From assembly GCF_965363235.1 (NCBI RefSeq), contig NC_134842.1:32984958-33048957 (forward strand): a stretch of 64,000 bases of DNA. Reading direction: 5' to 3'. Both the position numbers and the translations under genes were made by a program. Each line of letters begins with the position of its first letter. Position 1 is the first letter of the stretch. Positions 24,242-35,941 of this stretch are shown one piece after another. The stretch comes from Mytilus galloprovincialis (Eukaryota; Mollusca; Bivalvia; Mytilida; Mytilidae). The notes beneath the pieces are model-generated. The model was not told where the DNA came from, did no database searches, and worked only from the letters and a program-made list of their open reading frames with translations.

Positions 24242-27200
24242 ATGCTGCAAAGAAAAGTATCTCCGGTGTATGGTCTTTCTGTGATATACATGATTAGTAT
24301 AATTGGACCAGCTTCCGGTAAATTATATTGCTAATTTTGACCTTAAAACCATTCTCGTTAATGTATGATATTGTGATGCATATAATTAAAATAGAAAGCT
24401 CTATGAGTAAATCGCAATTTTTCTCAAGGTAAATGTATATGATGTCACATTTGAGTAATGCCTTAGATCAGAAAACAATTATGTTTGATTAAGGTGGTAC
24501 CAAGCACAATGACTAAAACTCATTTGACAGGTTTGATGCGACTGTCGTACAAGTGAGAGGTTTAGCCATATAAAATCAGGTTCATTTTATCATTTTCTAT
24601 ATTGTACCAAGTCAGCAATACGACAGTTGTTATCCGTTCGTTTGATGTGTTTGAGTTTTTGATTTCGTCATCTGAATACGGACTGTCCGTTTTGAATTTT
24701 CGTCGGAGTTCCAATATTTTTGTTTTTTTATTTCTTTCATAAGATTTGGACACAATAATAACGTTAACCCTGTGACAAAAAAAAATCAAAAGTTTGAACT
24801 ACACACTTAATTACAAAATTATATACTAGTAGCCGTTAGACAAACACTAGTTTTGATCATCGACAATCTTAATATTTTCTTAACAGGAGATAGTGCTAAA
24901 AACATTCACCTGAGTTTTACAAAATTGCTTCCCCGAAGTGTTGTGTACCACTTTATATTGGCAAGATTGAACGATCCAACATCAACGATAATCTTTAAAC
25001 ATATCTAAAATGTTAATACCAAGCGTTAGTTCATTGAATAATTGTTGCTAAAGATCCAATGACAACAAGCGTTTGTTCATTGAATAATTGTTGTTAAACA
25101 TCTAATGACAACAAGCGTTTGTTCATTGAATAATTGTTGCTAAACATCTAATGACAACAAGCGTTTGTTCATTGAATAATTGTTGCTAAACATCTAATGA
25201 CAACAAGCGTTTGTTCATTGAATAATTGTTGCTAAACATCCAATGACAACAAGCGTTTGTTCATTGAATAATTGTTGCTAAACATCTAATGACAACAAGC
25301 GTTTGTTCATTGAATAATTGTTGCTAAACTTCCAATGACAATAAGCGTTTGTTCATTGAATAATTGTTGCTAATCTTCTAATGACAACAAGCGTTTGTTC
25401 ATTGAATAATTGTTGCTAAACATCCAATGACAACAAGCGTTCGTTCATTGAATAATTGTTGTTAAACATCTAATGACAACAAGCGTTTGTTCATTGAATA
25501 ATGGTTGCTAAACATCCAATGACAACAAGCGTTTGTTCATTGAATAATTGTTGTTAAACATCCAATGACAACAAGCGTTTGTTCATTGAATAATTGTTGT
25601 TAAACATCTAATGACAACAAGCGTTTGTTCATTGAATAATTGTTGTTAAACATCCAATGACAACAAGCGTTTGTTCATTGAATAATTGTTGCTAAACATC
25701 CAATGACAATAAGTACATGTCAAAGTATATTTTTATGATATCACGCGTCTAGTCAACGCACTCGACCAATAAGCTATAAGCATATTTAACCATACATGTT
25801 CACATTTGCACAGAGCGTAAACGGCCAAGTCGAATAGTTATTTATATTGCTTCTAAATCAAAATAAAATGAAAAGTCGTAGAAAAGTAAACATTAACCTT
25901 GCAAATTGTTATAAGCAATGCAATACAATGTAACTAAATATAAACAATCTGGGAATTCAGATAGAAAAATATAAAACTACATGTAGTTTCCAAAAGAGAA
26001 AATGGTTATAAATATAAACTGATTCCATAAGATCTATTTTGAATTTATGTGATGTTTGTTTACACATTTGGGTCTTATTTGCAACATTCATTTTCGATGC
26101 ATAGAAATACCATAACTATCAAAAAGTTCCCCTTGTTTTGTTTGTAACTACCTTATCTTTATGCCAACTTCTTTATCAAATTATCACGAAATTCTAACAA
26201 CTTCAATCTGATATGTGAATAACGCAATATTATTGTGTCTAATCTATTTAATCGTGGCATATCAGTAGAACTTCCATTAGTTGAAACCGTTAACGTATAT
26301 TTTCATGCCACAATTGTGTTGGATCTTAGATTTATCGTGACTATAAAGGGGTTTGCCTTACAATCTAAATCCTAGTATACGTATGATTTACATGGATTTT
26401 AAATATTAATACAATGAAAATATGGCCTTTTGATCGGAGTATGTCTAGAATTTATGAGTTAATTTCAATTCAAACAACAATGGCTTGTATTGTAAATCAT
26501 TCAACACCCTGTGAATTTCGGAAAGTAATAACAGCATCGAACAATCAATCGCACTGGGGGACTAAACTGAACGTCAATAATGTGTGATATTTGTTTCTGG
26601 AAGTGTTATTTTTATGTATTTCATTGGACTAACATGCGTTAATTCATGTATGTTTTAGGAAGTGAAATATATGGAGACTGTATAAAGTATACAGTTGGGG
26701 AAATTAAACCTGTGCTTACAGATGGTGACCGGTTTTGTTTACAAGAACAAGGATATGTGTATTGTAAGGAATTCAAGTGCCCTCCAACTGTATGTGAATC
26801 ACCACTAGTTCCTGAGAACCTAAAATGTCAATACTGTGAAGGTCAGTTCAAACTTCCATATATTTTCGCTCAATTTCTGAATTAGATTTCCGACATGTGG
26901 TCTTTATCTTTACTGTATTGTCTTGTTTATAGGACATCAATAAAAGTAAATGCCAATAAGATTTCAAGCAAACGAAACAGATAACCAAAAGTCGCATAGA
27001 TGTCAAGAAAAAAATAATCGGAACGATAAGTGTCTGTATAAAAAGTCAATAGGCCCTTAGTCGAAGAGAGTTGAATATAAATGTTAACAAATATGATGAA
27101 CGATCTACCATCAACAATCAGTTCTCCAAATAATAATAAAAAAAGATAAAAATATAAACAACAGACAAAAGACAACAATAGATATAATAAGGTGTGGTAA

Positions 27201-30200
27201 GAGTGCCAATGAGACAACTCTCCATCCATGTCACAATTCAAAAAATAAACCATTATAGGTCAAAGTACGGTCTTCAACACGGAGTCTTGGCTCACACCGA
27301 ACAGCAAACTAGTAAAGGGCCCCAAAAATAACAAGTGTTAAACTATTCAAACGGGAAAACCAGCGTTATAATCTATATAAAAACAACAAAAAATATATTA
27401 ACCACATCAATAAACGACAACTACTGAACATCAGATTCCTGACTTAGGACAGCTATAAACAATTGCAGTTTCAATCAATGGTCAAGGTTACATATAATAA
27501 TATAGAAAAAAGAAATGAACATAAAAAGCGCTTAATTATCTTAGAACTGTATAATACTTTAGTAGATAACAAAATTAATCATAGATGTTACAAGACCTAA
27601 TTGAAGATGAAACAATCAATTCATACTGCATGGTTTTAGTGTTACTGTACATGTATATATGAGTATAAATTTAAAAAAAAAACTCATAAATTAAAAGTTC
27701 ACACTTTAAAAAATTAGAACAAAGCTAATCAATGAAAAGATATATAGTCTATTCTCACTAAATTTTGTAATAATCCATTTGCTACATGTATCACTTCCAT
27801 CTTATTCTAAAATGAAATTATGTCGGTCGATTATTTAACGCAATGATGAGTTAAACAGAAACGGTATTGTTTACACTGTTGGGTGAGGGAATCAAGCAAT
27901 ACCCGATCATTCAGAACCACGAAAAATACTCCAAAGACACTTACTGAAAATATAATCTCTGATAATCATATACAGGGTAACCTGCCTAATCCGACACCTG
28001 AGTATTCCAACAGCATCCTGCTTTTATCGACACATTTTTATGGTCTCAAAATATGCCTATCCTTGCAGACAAAGCCGACACCTTGCTTAATCCAACATTT
28101 TTTCTTATCCCCCAGTTTGTCGGATAACACAGATTACACTGTATTATGTTAATGTGTCCTTGAAATCTCAACCAAATAGAGATCTGAGTTTTCTTTACCT
28201 TGCCAAATTTTCAATTTATATAAATGGCTCATAAACATTACTATATTAATTACTTATCAAAGGTACCAGGATTATAATTTATTAAGCCAGACGCGCGTTT
28301 CGTCTTCATAACACTCATCAGTGACGCCCAGATCAAAACAGTTAAAAAAGTCAAACAAGTACAAAGTTGAAGCGCTTTGAGGACCGAAAAGTCCAAAAAG
28401 TTGTGCCAAATCCGGCTAAGATAATCAACTCCTGGGATAAGAAAATCCCTAGTTTTTCCAAAAATAGAATGTTTTGTTAACAGGAAAATCCTTAAAAAGA
28501 CATATCACAAACACAGTACAGGAAGTTAAGTCTGCTTCATACCTTGAGTAAAATCAAGAAATGTTAAGTTATCATTAATTAGCAACAAGATAGATGGCAT
28601 AAGTGGAGGAATATTAATATTCTTTTAAAATTTAATTTCAATCTCTTTATTACGTGGGTTTAAGTTTCGCAAGATTTTTGGTGTAATGTTTTGTATAGTA
28701 TTGTTTTTCGTGTAGTCTTTTGTTTTCGTTTCACCCTCTTTGCTTATTGCTCTTACTTTTTATATCACCTGGTACGAAGGGCCAAGTGAGCTTTTCTCAT
28801 CACTTTGCGTCCGTTGTCCGTCGTCGTTGTCGTAATCGTCGTCGTCGTCGTCGTCGTCATCGTCGTCGTCTCGTCGTCGTCATCGTCGTCGTCGTCGTTT
28901 CGTCGTCGTCGTCGTCGTCGTCGTCGTCCTGCGTCGTCGGTTAACTTTTACAAAAATCTTCTCCTCTGAAACTACTTGGCCAAATTTTACCAAACTAAGC
29001 CAGAATCATCATTGGAGTATGTAGTTTGAAAAAATGTGTCCGGTGACCTGGCCAACCAACCAAGATGGCCGCCATGGCTAAAAATAGAACATAGGGGTAA
29101 AATGTAGATTTTGGCTTATAACTCTGAAACCAAAGCATTTAGAGCAAATCTGAAAGGGGTTAAATTGTTTATCTAGTAATATTTATCTGCTCTGCAATTT
29201 TCAGATGAATTGGACAATGGGTTGTTGGGTTGCTGCCCCACATTTGGTAATTTTTAAAGAAATTTTGCTGTTTTTGGTTATTATCTTGAATATTAGTATA
29301 GATAGAGATAAACTGTCAACAGCAATAATGTTCAGCAAAGTAAAATCTACAAATAAGTCAACATGACCTAAATGGTCAGTTGACCCCTCAAAGAGTTATT
29401 GCCCTTTATTGTCAATTTTTAACAATTTTTCATTAATTTAATAAATTTTTGTAAATTTTTACAAAATATTTTCCTCTGTGTAACTAAAGGGCCACGTTTA
29501 TTATAGATAGAGAAAATTGTAAGTAGCAAGAATTTTCAGTAAAGTAAGATCTACAAACACATCACCATCATCAAAACACAATTTTGTCATGAATCCATCA
29601 GTGTCCTTTGTTTAATACATGTATGCACATAGACCAAGGTGAGCGACACAGGCTCTGAAGAGCTTCTAGTTGTATTCAGTTAAAAAAAAATATATGCGAT
29701 ACATGTTACAACCAACTAACATCACATGTGGTATGAGTGCCAATGAGACAACACTTCATCCCTGTCTTCAATTTGTAAAAGTAAACCATTATAGGTCAAT
29801 GTACTGTCTTATTTATTTAACATAGGTTGTAAATATGGTATTTTCAAGTGTTACACATTAGTTAATGAAATAATGTTTTGATCTTGTTTAAAAAGCAAAA
29901 TGATGAGAAATATTGAACTCTGAGGAAAATTCAAAACGGAAAATTCCTTATCAAATGGCAAAATCAAAATTTCTAACACCAAACGAGTGGATAACAATTA
30001 TCATATTTCTGACTAAGTACAGGCTATTTCTTATATAGGAAACGGTGTATTAAACCTTCGTTTAAAGCTAGCAAAACACCCAGCTGTATGATGACAGTCA
30101 CATAAAATTTCCTTATATTGGCAACGATGAGTGAACAAAACAACAGATATGATAGGTAAAAATGTAAAAAAAGGAATACAGGTGTCAACCTAATCTTATA

Positions 30201-30512
30201 ATATTAATCGATATAAATTTAATTTAAGTCTGATTTACTGGTAAACATGGTAACATTTCTTTATGATTGTTCTATTTTTTTTTCTTGTCTTAAGACTGTA
30301 GTTAGATTCGATTCGTTACATTATCTTATTCATTCATTTTGTACGTATATTCATTTCATTAAAAAGGAACTTGCAGTTATGGAGGAACCGTTTATCAAGT
30401 TGGTTCCGATTTTGAATGCCTTGATGGATCAAACCAATGTCATTGTGGCAAAGAAAATAGGATAGCATCTACAAAAGCAGGCCAAAATTACAGATGGATG
30501 TGCAAAAAGTAA
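24242..30512 (+). CDS. Gene C: secreted 12-cysteine VWC-like protein
   Basis: Coding exons are 24242-24317, 26659-26841 and 30367-30512, with phase-1 introns; the second donor is GTCAGT, as in gene D. The product is 134 aa, the shortest of the five. The leader is first class (MLQRKVSPVYGLSV, ending GPASG). The 7-Cys module has YGDCIKYTVGE, GDRFCLQ, YVYCKEFKCPP, VCESPLVP and KCQYC. The terminal module has TCSYGGTVYQVG, CLDGSNQCHC and ends RWMCKK, a few residues short of its paralogs. Introns are inflated to 2341 and 3525 bp by a minisatellite and dispersed repeats. AATAAA occurs at 30540-30545 and 30549-30554. It is intact by sequence despite lacking the array's usual promoter box. Function unknown. 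Confidence 0.84.
25022..25712 (+). repeat. 46-bp minisatellite in gene C intron, about 15 units
   Basis: A unit containing GCGTTTGTTCATTGAATAAT is repeated head to tail with a period of 46 bp. Units differ mainly at one or two sites (CATCTAATG versus CATCCAATG, GCTAAAC versus GTTAAAC). This suggests recent expansion. Confidence 0.9.
27186..27430 (+). repeat. Dispersed repeat AGATGTGGTATGAG family
   Basis: It carries AAGGTGTGGTAAGAGTGCCA, then TCACACCGAACAGC and AAAGGGCCCC, parallel to 9736-10170. It lies in the last intron of gene C. Confidence 0.6.
27973..28141. mobile_element. Small MITE, Tc1/mariner (Tigger-like) type
   Basis: Ends CAGGGTAACCTGCCTAATCC and the complement of CAGTGTAATCTGTGTTATCC are imperfect terminal inverted repeats, each leading into CCGACA. 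TA dinucleotides flank both sides (27971-27972, 28142-28143), as expected of a TA target duplication. The open frame running through it (27883-28152) spans both termini, so it is not a host gene. Confidence 0.55.
28255..28480 (+). repeat. GACGCGCG dispersed repeat
   Basis: TTATCAAAGGTACCAGGATT, CCAGACGCGCGTTTCGTCTT and a CTCATCAGTGACGC segment in the usual order, with the longer 3' arm also seen at 7368-7560. Confidence 0.65.
28744..29680 (+). repeat. Bivalve repeat with expanded GTC tract
   Basis: A shorter relative of 7700-9430: it has the GGGCCAAGTGAGC start, the TCTTCTCCTCTGAAACTAC unit, CAAGATGGCCGCCATGG and the GTGAGCGACACAGGCTC end. A (GTC)n run at 28815-28938 makes the arginine-rich reading at 28720-28944; that is not a protein gene. 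Confidence 0.7.
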
Positions 30513-30678
30513 AGACCTTAAAAATAATGGATCTGGAAAAATAAAACAAATAAAATCGTTGACATAAAACGCTTTTTTCACCTTACCGTTTTGATTTATT
30601 TTGATTGTAAGAATGAATGTTTGAAAATCAATCTATTAATATGAAAACGCAAATGCTGCTCTAATTGATTTAAATAGA

Positions 30679-30830
30679 TATGAGAAGATGTGGTATGAGT
30701 TCCAATAAGACAACTCTCCATCAAAGTCACAATTAGTAAAAGTTAACCATTATAGGTCAAAGTTTTTCATCACGGATCCTTGGCCCTTGGCTCACACCGA
30801 ACAGCAAACATGTTTCATTTGTGAGTTCCC
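30679..30830 (+). repeat. Dispersed repeat AGATGTGGTATGAG, partial
   Basis: GAGAAGATGTGGTATGAGTT followed by CAACTCTCCATCAAAGTCAC and CTCACACCGAACAGC, directly downstream of gene C. Another fragment lies at 29728-29830. Confidence 0.6.
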
Positions 30831-31370
30831 TCGAATAATCACAAAAACTCTCTCTAGGTATGATACGATCGTTTTTATTTCAGTAACAAGAAATACGTCT
30901 ACTATTAGCACTGTAGACCCTTCTATAAAACTAATAAGAACGCTGTTTCCAGTACCCTGATAATGTCATGATAACTGTGATTACACAGGTCTCAATTGTG
31001 TCTGGTGAGACAATATTTAATTTAAAAAGTATTTGCATTAGACAGGTGCCCTCCAAATATTGCAAAACATATTCTATCAATTGTTAGTTTAATAAAAGGA
31101 ACACAGTTATACGTTCATGTAATTGATCAATTCCCAAAAATACAGGATGGCAGTAAAAGTTACGAACCTAGAAAAACAAAAATATATATTTGTCTAAAAT
31201 TTACTTAATTTAATTTAATTTATCACTTATAAAAAAGCAAACAATTACATTAATAATTTATCATGACTCTCAATGGAACGTCCAGCAGAATATAAATATA
31301 AGGTTTAATATCAGTTCTATGGCGTATATAACTGATCGTCCAATAAAACGTAAAACACGATCAATTTCAC

Positions 31371-31900
31371 AAGACAATTTTAATTTTGCGTTGAGTTATT
31401 CTACACGAACCTTGAAAAATAAGGTAATCGTCAATTGGATGTGGTTACAAATCTCCGGACATCTTTAATAAATAATGCTCTTCCTGGCTTATTAAAGTTA
31501 AATCTACGTTAGTATTTAACCTGTTTTTTAACATGTGATATACACCAGTATTGTGCGCATTTACGTTCACTTTATTATACATAAGGAAAGATATTGTTTG
31601 CTCTCTAATTAAACAGAAAAAAAGTGTTTTCTACAAATCTTAAATTTTAAGATTGAATCAACATAAATTGACTAGGTTTGCAAGTTTTTTTTCTGTTTTA
31701 ACTGAACACGATGAAACCTAAAATCTAAAAGAAAATAAGATATTGCAAGATTTTCTGTTTTGGTTTTATTCATCCTGATAAGAGATTACCTCTCAATATC
31801 TGATGATACATAAGGAAAATGATAAGTATGTTTTATGTCAGATTATTTCAGCATGGGCGTGTTTGCATCGGTAAATCTGTTAAAAATATGCTCGATTGAT
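31371..31900 (+). promoter_or_regulatory. Orphan copy of the gene D promoter region
   Basis: This aligns with 34715-35590: ACACGAACCTTGAAAAAT, then GTCAATTGGATGTGGTTACA with GGATGTGG at 31437-31444, then CTCCGGACAT, and further down ATGTTTTATGTCAGATTATT and the TTGA tract. Where the first exon of D ends in AAG|GTAAGT this copy reads AAGGAAAG, so the donor is lost. No signal-peptide exon follows before gene D's own promoter. A relic rather than an active promoter is likeliest. Confidence 0.5.
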
Positions 31901-31901
31901 T

Positions 31902-31903
<2 letters not shown>

Positions 31904-31958
<55 letters not shown>

Positions 31959-31990
31959 GTTGATTGGTTGATTGGTTGATTGATTGATTA

Positions 31991-32036
<46 letters not shown>
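31904..32036 (+). repeat. (TTGA)n microsatellite
   Basis: Tetranucleotide repeats of about 130 bp with a few TTGG and TTAA variants. A shorter tract at 35591-35640 is in the corresponding place downstream of the gene D promoter, so both stem from one ancestral segment. Confidence 0.9.
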
Positions 32037-32419
32037 GTTAAATGTCTCTTTAAGCATTATTGCTTATTTCAAGACAGTCTGTTTTTATTGGTGTTGGAAA
32101 CCGGAGAGAATTTATCAAAATTGTTGATAAACGTGATAAAGGGTTGTGTGGTCCGCTTACATCTCTCTCACATAATTCGGTTTGTAACTAATATTAGGTT
32201 CTCTGTACAATTCACTGTAAATGTGTTTTTTTTAAAAGATATATAGAGAGTGACCGAAAAGAAACAAACACCAGCCTTCGGTAGGAAACTGACAATCGTA
32301 GACAATTGAGATTAGAGTCGAACAATATACTACCTACTACTATTGAAGTTAATATAAATACTTTAGTCCGAGATACTATGATTTACTTGTTCCATTAAAT
32401 CGATTGTTTGGGTTTTTTA

Positions 32420-32880
32420 TGCCCCACCTACGATAGTAGAAGGGCATTATGTTTTCTGGTCTGTGGCTCCGTTCGTCCGTCCGTCCGTCCGTCCGTCCGT
32501 CCGTCCGTCCGTCCGTCCAGGTTAAAGCTTTTGGTCAAGGTAGTTTTTGATGAAGCTGAAGTCCAATCAACTTTAAACTTAGTACACTTGTTGCTTATGA
32601 GATGATCTTTCTAATTTTTAAGCCAAATTAGACTTTTGACCCCAATTTCACGGTCCACTGAACATAGAAAATGAAAGTGGGAGTTTCAGGTTAAAGTTTT
32701 TGGTCAAGGTAGTTTTTGATGAAGCTGAAGTCCAATCAACTTGAAACTTAGTACACTTGTTGCTTATGATATGATCTTTCTAATTTTAATGCCAAATTAG
32801 ATAATTACCCAATTTCACGGTCCATAGAACATGGAAAAGGATAGTGCGAGTGGGGCATCCGTGTACTTTGGACACATTCT
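32420..32880 (+). repeat. Mollusc repeat with (CGTC)n tract
   Basis: TATGCCCCACCTACGATAG is followed by about 11 CGTC units (32474-32518) and two tandem copies of a roughly 170-bp unit starting AGGTTAAAG (32519 and 32689). It ends near GTGTACTTTGGACACATTCT. Non-coding. Confidence 0.7.
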
Positions 32881-33324
32881 TGTTTTCTTTGTTATACATG
32901 TGTTATATGTCTGTGCTTTGTCAAAATTTGATAGGTAAGACATTTCAAAATGAACTCTCAAGTTTGTTCTCACGTTATGCTGTTGCAACTCTGTTCCATG
33001 TAAAAGAAGGGACTTTGTGCTCCATAGCATGTTCAACTGTTAATTTATATACGTTTTTGTCTCAAGTCAGGAGTGTGTAGTTTAGTGATTATCGTTTGAA
33101 CGGTATGTCATTTGTGTTTTTGATTTATAATTTTGTCATAAATCAGGCCATTTGGTTTTTCGAATGAACTGCTTCATATTATTTTCTTGACGATACTTTT
33201 TTTATGCTAAATATAGGGTAATTCCAAAAAGAAAACAAACTGGGTGAGAATCTTTATATTATTTTTTTTTTAATTTCTTCCGTAGTAGTACACTTAAGTA
33301 CTTAAATTTCAATAATTTCACTAC

Positions 33325-33390
33325 AATGCCAGTGGCGCAGGGGTACGCTGATCTATCCCAAGATTAAGAGTTCGAATCTCATTGAGTCGG
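33325..33390 (+). mobile_element. tRNA-like SINE head or tRNA pseudogene
   Basis: TGGCGCAGGGG resembles a tRNA A-box and GAGTTCGAATCTC a B-box, at normal spacing. The 5' and 3' ends do not pair into an acceptor stem, so this is not called as a functional tRNA. Confidence 0.35.
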
Positions 33391-33399
33391 AAAAATAAT

Positions 33400-34690
33400 T
33401 TCCTATATTAAATGTAACTTAACTTAACTTTGCTTTCAATTTCAAAAAGGAAACTTACGAAATTTTTTTAAAAGAATGTGTGTGCAAAATTGCCCCTCCC
33501 CCTTTTCTTACCTCCTTTGCTCCATCGGGCTCGGTCAAGGGTGTCTCAGATGAAGCTAGCATTGGTAATTCAATGAATTTTCCCTTGTAAAAACAAAGTT
33601 TAGGTTGCTGATTGATTAAAAACAAATAAAAAAAATAACTAGGGTCCAAGTTTGAAATCGGACAAAAAGAGCGTCTAAAATCAATTATTTTGAATGTTAC
33701 GGACATCGATATTTCAAGGACTATAGCACGTTATGCGTCTATTTATACCACTATGATAACTTATATGGCTTCAATAGACTCGAGGCATTGTGTTTCCACC
33801 AAAACCTTACTCTATTAGCCCACCAATATGTCTCTTTTTTTGCCCAAGGATTTCGTATTTTTTCACTTTTTCTCCAACAGTCACGTGACTTTTGGAAATA
33901 TACCACGTGACCAAAAAATGACGAATTATCTTCAAACTTAATTTTTTGAAATATTTGACCAATTATCTTTCATTTGAGCCCAACATGGCATGTGTATGAC
34001 CATTGATGCGAATGCTGTATTCATTTAAACTTCGATAATGTATTTTCGATAAGTAAAGGTCTAAAATGCATGAAAGGGAAAGGGTTAGTATGCAAACTCA
34101 GCCATTTGCTATGATGTCTATATATAATTTGTTTTTATATAATATGAAAATGAGACCTCTAAGACTTTCCCCTGAGAAACACATTCACGACATCAACGTG
34201 CTTTATTTCAATTTTCTAAATTTCTCTTTGCATATCTCAATTTCATATTCGATAACTTAGGTTAAAGACATATTCAATTTATAATGGCAAGAAGTTTAAT
34301 TTCCAAATAAACTGACCATATGTCTAAAACATTACTTATTCAACATATAAGGTAAAAACGACCAAACACCTCAATTATAACAAATACATTTTATCATTGC
34401 ATCTGCTTACATTTTTATTTAAACCAAGCAAATGTCACAATATTTCTTATTCGATAGCTTATGTTAACTACGACCATAAGCCTTAAAAACAGAAACAACA
34501 TATCACACAGCAGAATGTCCGACCACTATACACTATTATTTGTATATCATTTACTTTTTGATAAAAAAGTGACTTATAACATATTATGTAATGACATCAT
34601 TAATTAAGATAGAACAATAAAAAGATGTTTTCACTGCCAATCAGACACTTTTAAACTGTATTTCTTCAAAAGAAGTTAAAACAAATTCAA
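33400..34690. other. Intergenic, nothing recognised
   Basis: AT-rich spacer before the gene D 5' region. Short frames at 33455-33706 and 34066-34260 show no signal peptide, domain or splice context. Confidence 0.35.
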
Positions 34691-34767
34691 ACACCATCAA
34701 TGTCACAAGTCCATTTTAATTTTGCGTGTAGTTACACGAACCTTGAAAAATTAAGTACACGTCAATT

Positions 34768-34917
34768 GGATGTGGTTACAAAACTCCGGACATATGTAAA
34801 CAGCAATACTTCTCTTGGCTTATTAACAACTGAATCTACGCTGGTATTAAATTTTCTATTTAACAAGTGACGGAAGCAAGTATTGTATTCTTTTACGGTC
34901 ACGTCGTAATAGATAAG
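34768..34917 (+). promoter_or_regulatory. Promoter box and non-coding first exon of gene D
   Basis: GGATGTGG at 34768-34775 and CTCCGGACAT, then an AT-rich stretch (GGTATTAAATTTTC) and a donor after 34917 (GATAAG|GTAAGT). The box is identical over GGATGTGGTTACAAA to the orphan copy at 31437. Confidence 0.6.
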
Positions 34918-35085
34918 GTAAGTAGTTTTTTATCTCTAATTAAAAAAATGTGTTTAAAAAAGTCTTAAAGATTTATATAGAATCAATATGAACTGACTAG
35001 GATCGTGAGTTTTTCTGTCGAAGGTTTATGTTTCGTTGCCATAACTTGATAGTCGAAAGGAAAATGTGTCACTGCCATATTTTAA

Positions 35086-35227
35086 GTTATATGGTTCGCT
35101 ACTGACCCCATACGGATCCATAGAGGGTTAGTAAAATCCATAGGGGGTGAGGCCTGAGGCCGAGTCCCCTATGAATTTTATTCACCCTCTATGGATTCGT
35201 AGGGGGGTCAGTAGTTAACCGTATAAC
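35086..35227. mobile_element. Hairpin MITE-like element
   Basis: Arms GTTATATGGTTCGCTACTGA and TCAGTAGTTAACCGTATAAC pair. Inner arms ATCCATAGAGGG and CCCTCTATGGAT surround a GAGGCCTGAGGCC centre. It sits in intron 1 of gene D. A further fragment of similar sequence (ACCCCATACGG) is near 35350. Confidence 0.7.
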
Positions 35228-35941
35228 GAATTTATCGGACGTTGGACTTTTTCTGCGGCGTTTTGTTGAATAATAAACAATGAAACACAACAACATTAAT
35301 AGATGACGTCGCCATTAACGCGTCATGAACCCCATATGAAACTTACTAACCCCATACGGTCTCATAGGGGGTCACCACGTGACGGCATTTAACCAATCAC
35401 AACGTGATAATTCATCTGTGGTCCGATAATTTCTGTTGTGGTTCTGTTCATACTGAGAAAATATAAGTTCTCAATATCTCATTATACATAAGGGAATTGA
35501 TTAGCATGTTTTATGTCAGATTATTTAAGCAGCATAGACGTGTTTGTATAACTTATTATCCATACCTATCTATTTGACTGGTTGATCTGTTGATTGATTG
35601 ATTGATTGATTGATCTATTGATTGATTGATTGATTGATTAGTGTTTAATGCTCAGTATATAAAATGTAATTGTTTGCAGTCCGAATCGTTATGTCAGTAC
35701 TTGGCCACCGATCACCGTACACCTTACATTTGCATATACTTTTGACATGAATAATAAGTTCCTTCATTACTATATTGGATTATGTGCACTTAAAAACTGG
35801 TATGTACCAATCGGTGACCGTGCTTTTTAAAATTTAATGTAGGGTCAGTTAGTTCTGGCATGACAGAACAGACATCTTACAATATTGGAATATGTCTACA
35901 TCCTGATCAATTTTGATTAATTTCAGAAGGTAAAAACAAAA

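Noticed and set aside
25022-25712. CRISPR-like array
   Set aside because: The units are contiguous 46-bp repeats without unique spacers, and the DNA is clearly from an animal.
28720-28944. Arginine- and serine-rich open frame
   Set aside because: A translation of the (GTC)n tract in a known repeat type, not a gene.
31848-32057. Asparagine/glutamine-type repeat protein on the minus strand
   Set aside because: A translation of the (TTGA)n microsatellite.
32408-32605. Frame with an SVRPSVRPSV repeat
   Set aside because: A translation of the (CGTC)n tract in a dispersed mollusc repeat.
33325-33390. Functional tRNA gene
   Set aside because: A- and B-box-like motifs exist, but the ends do not form an acceptor stem. 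Kept only as a SINE-like fragment.
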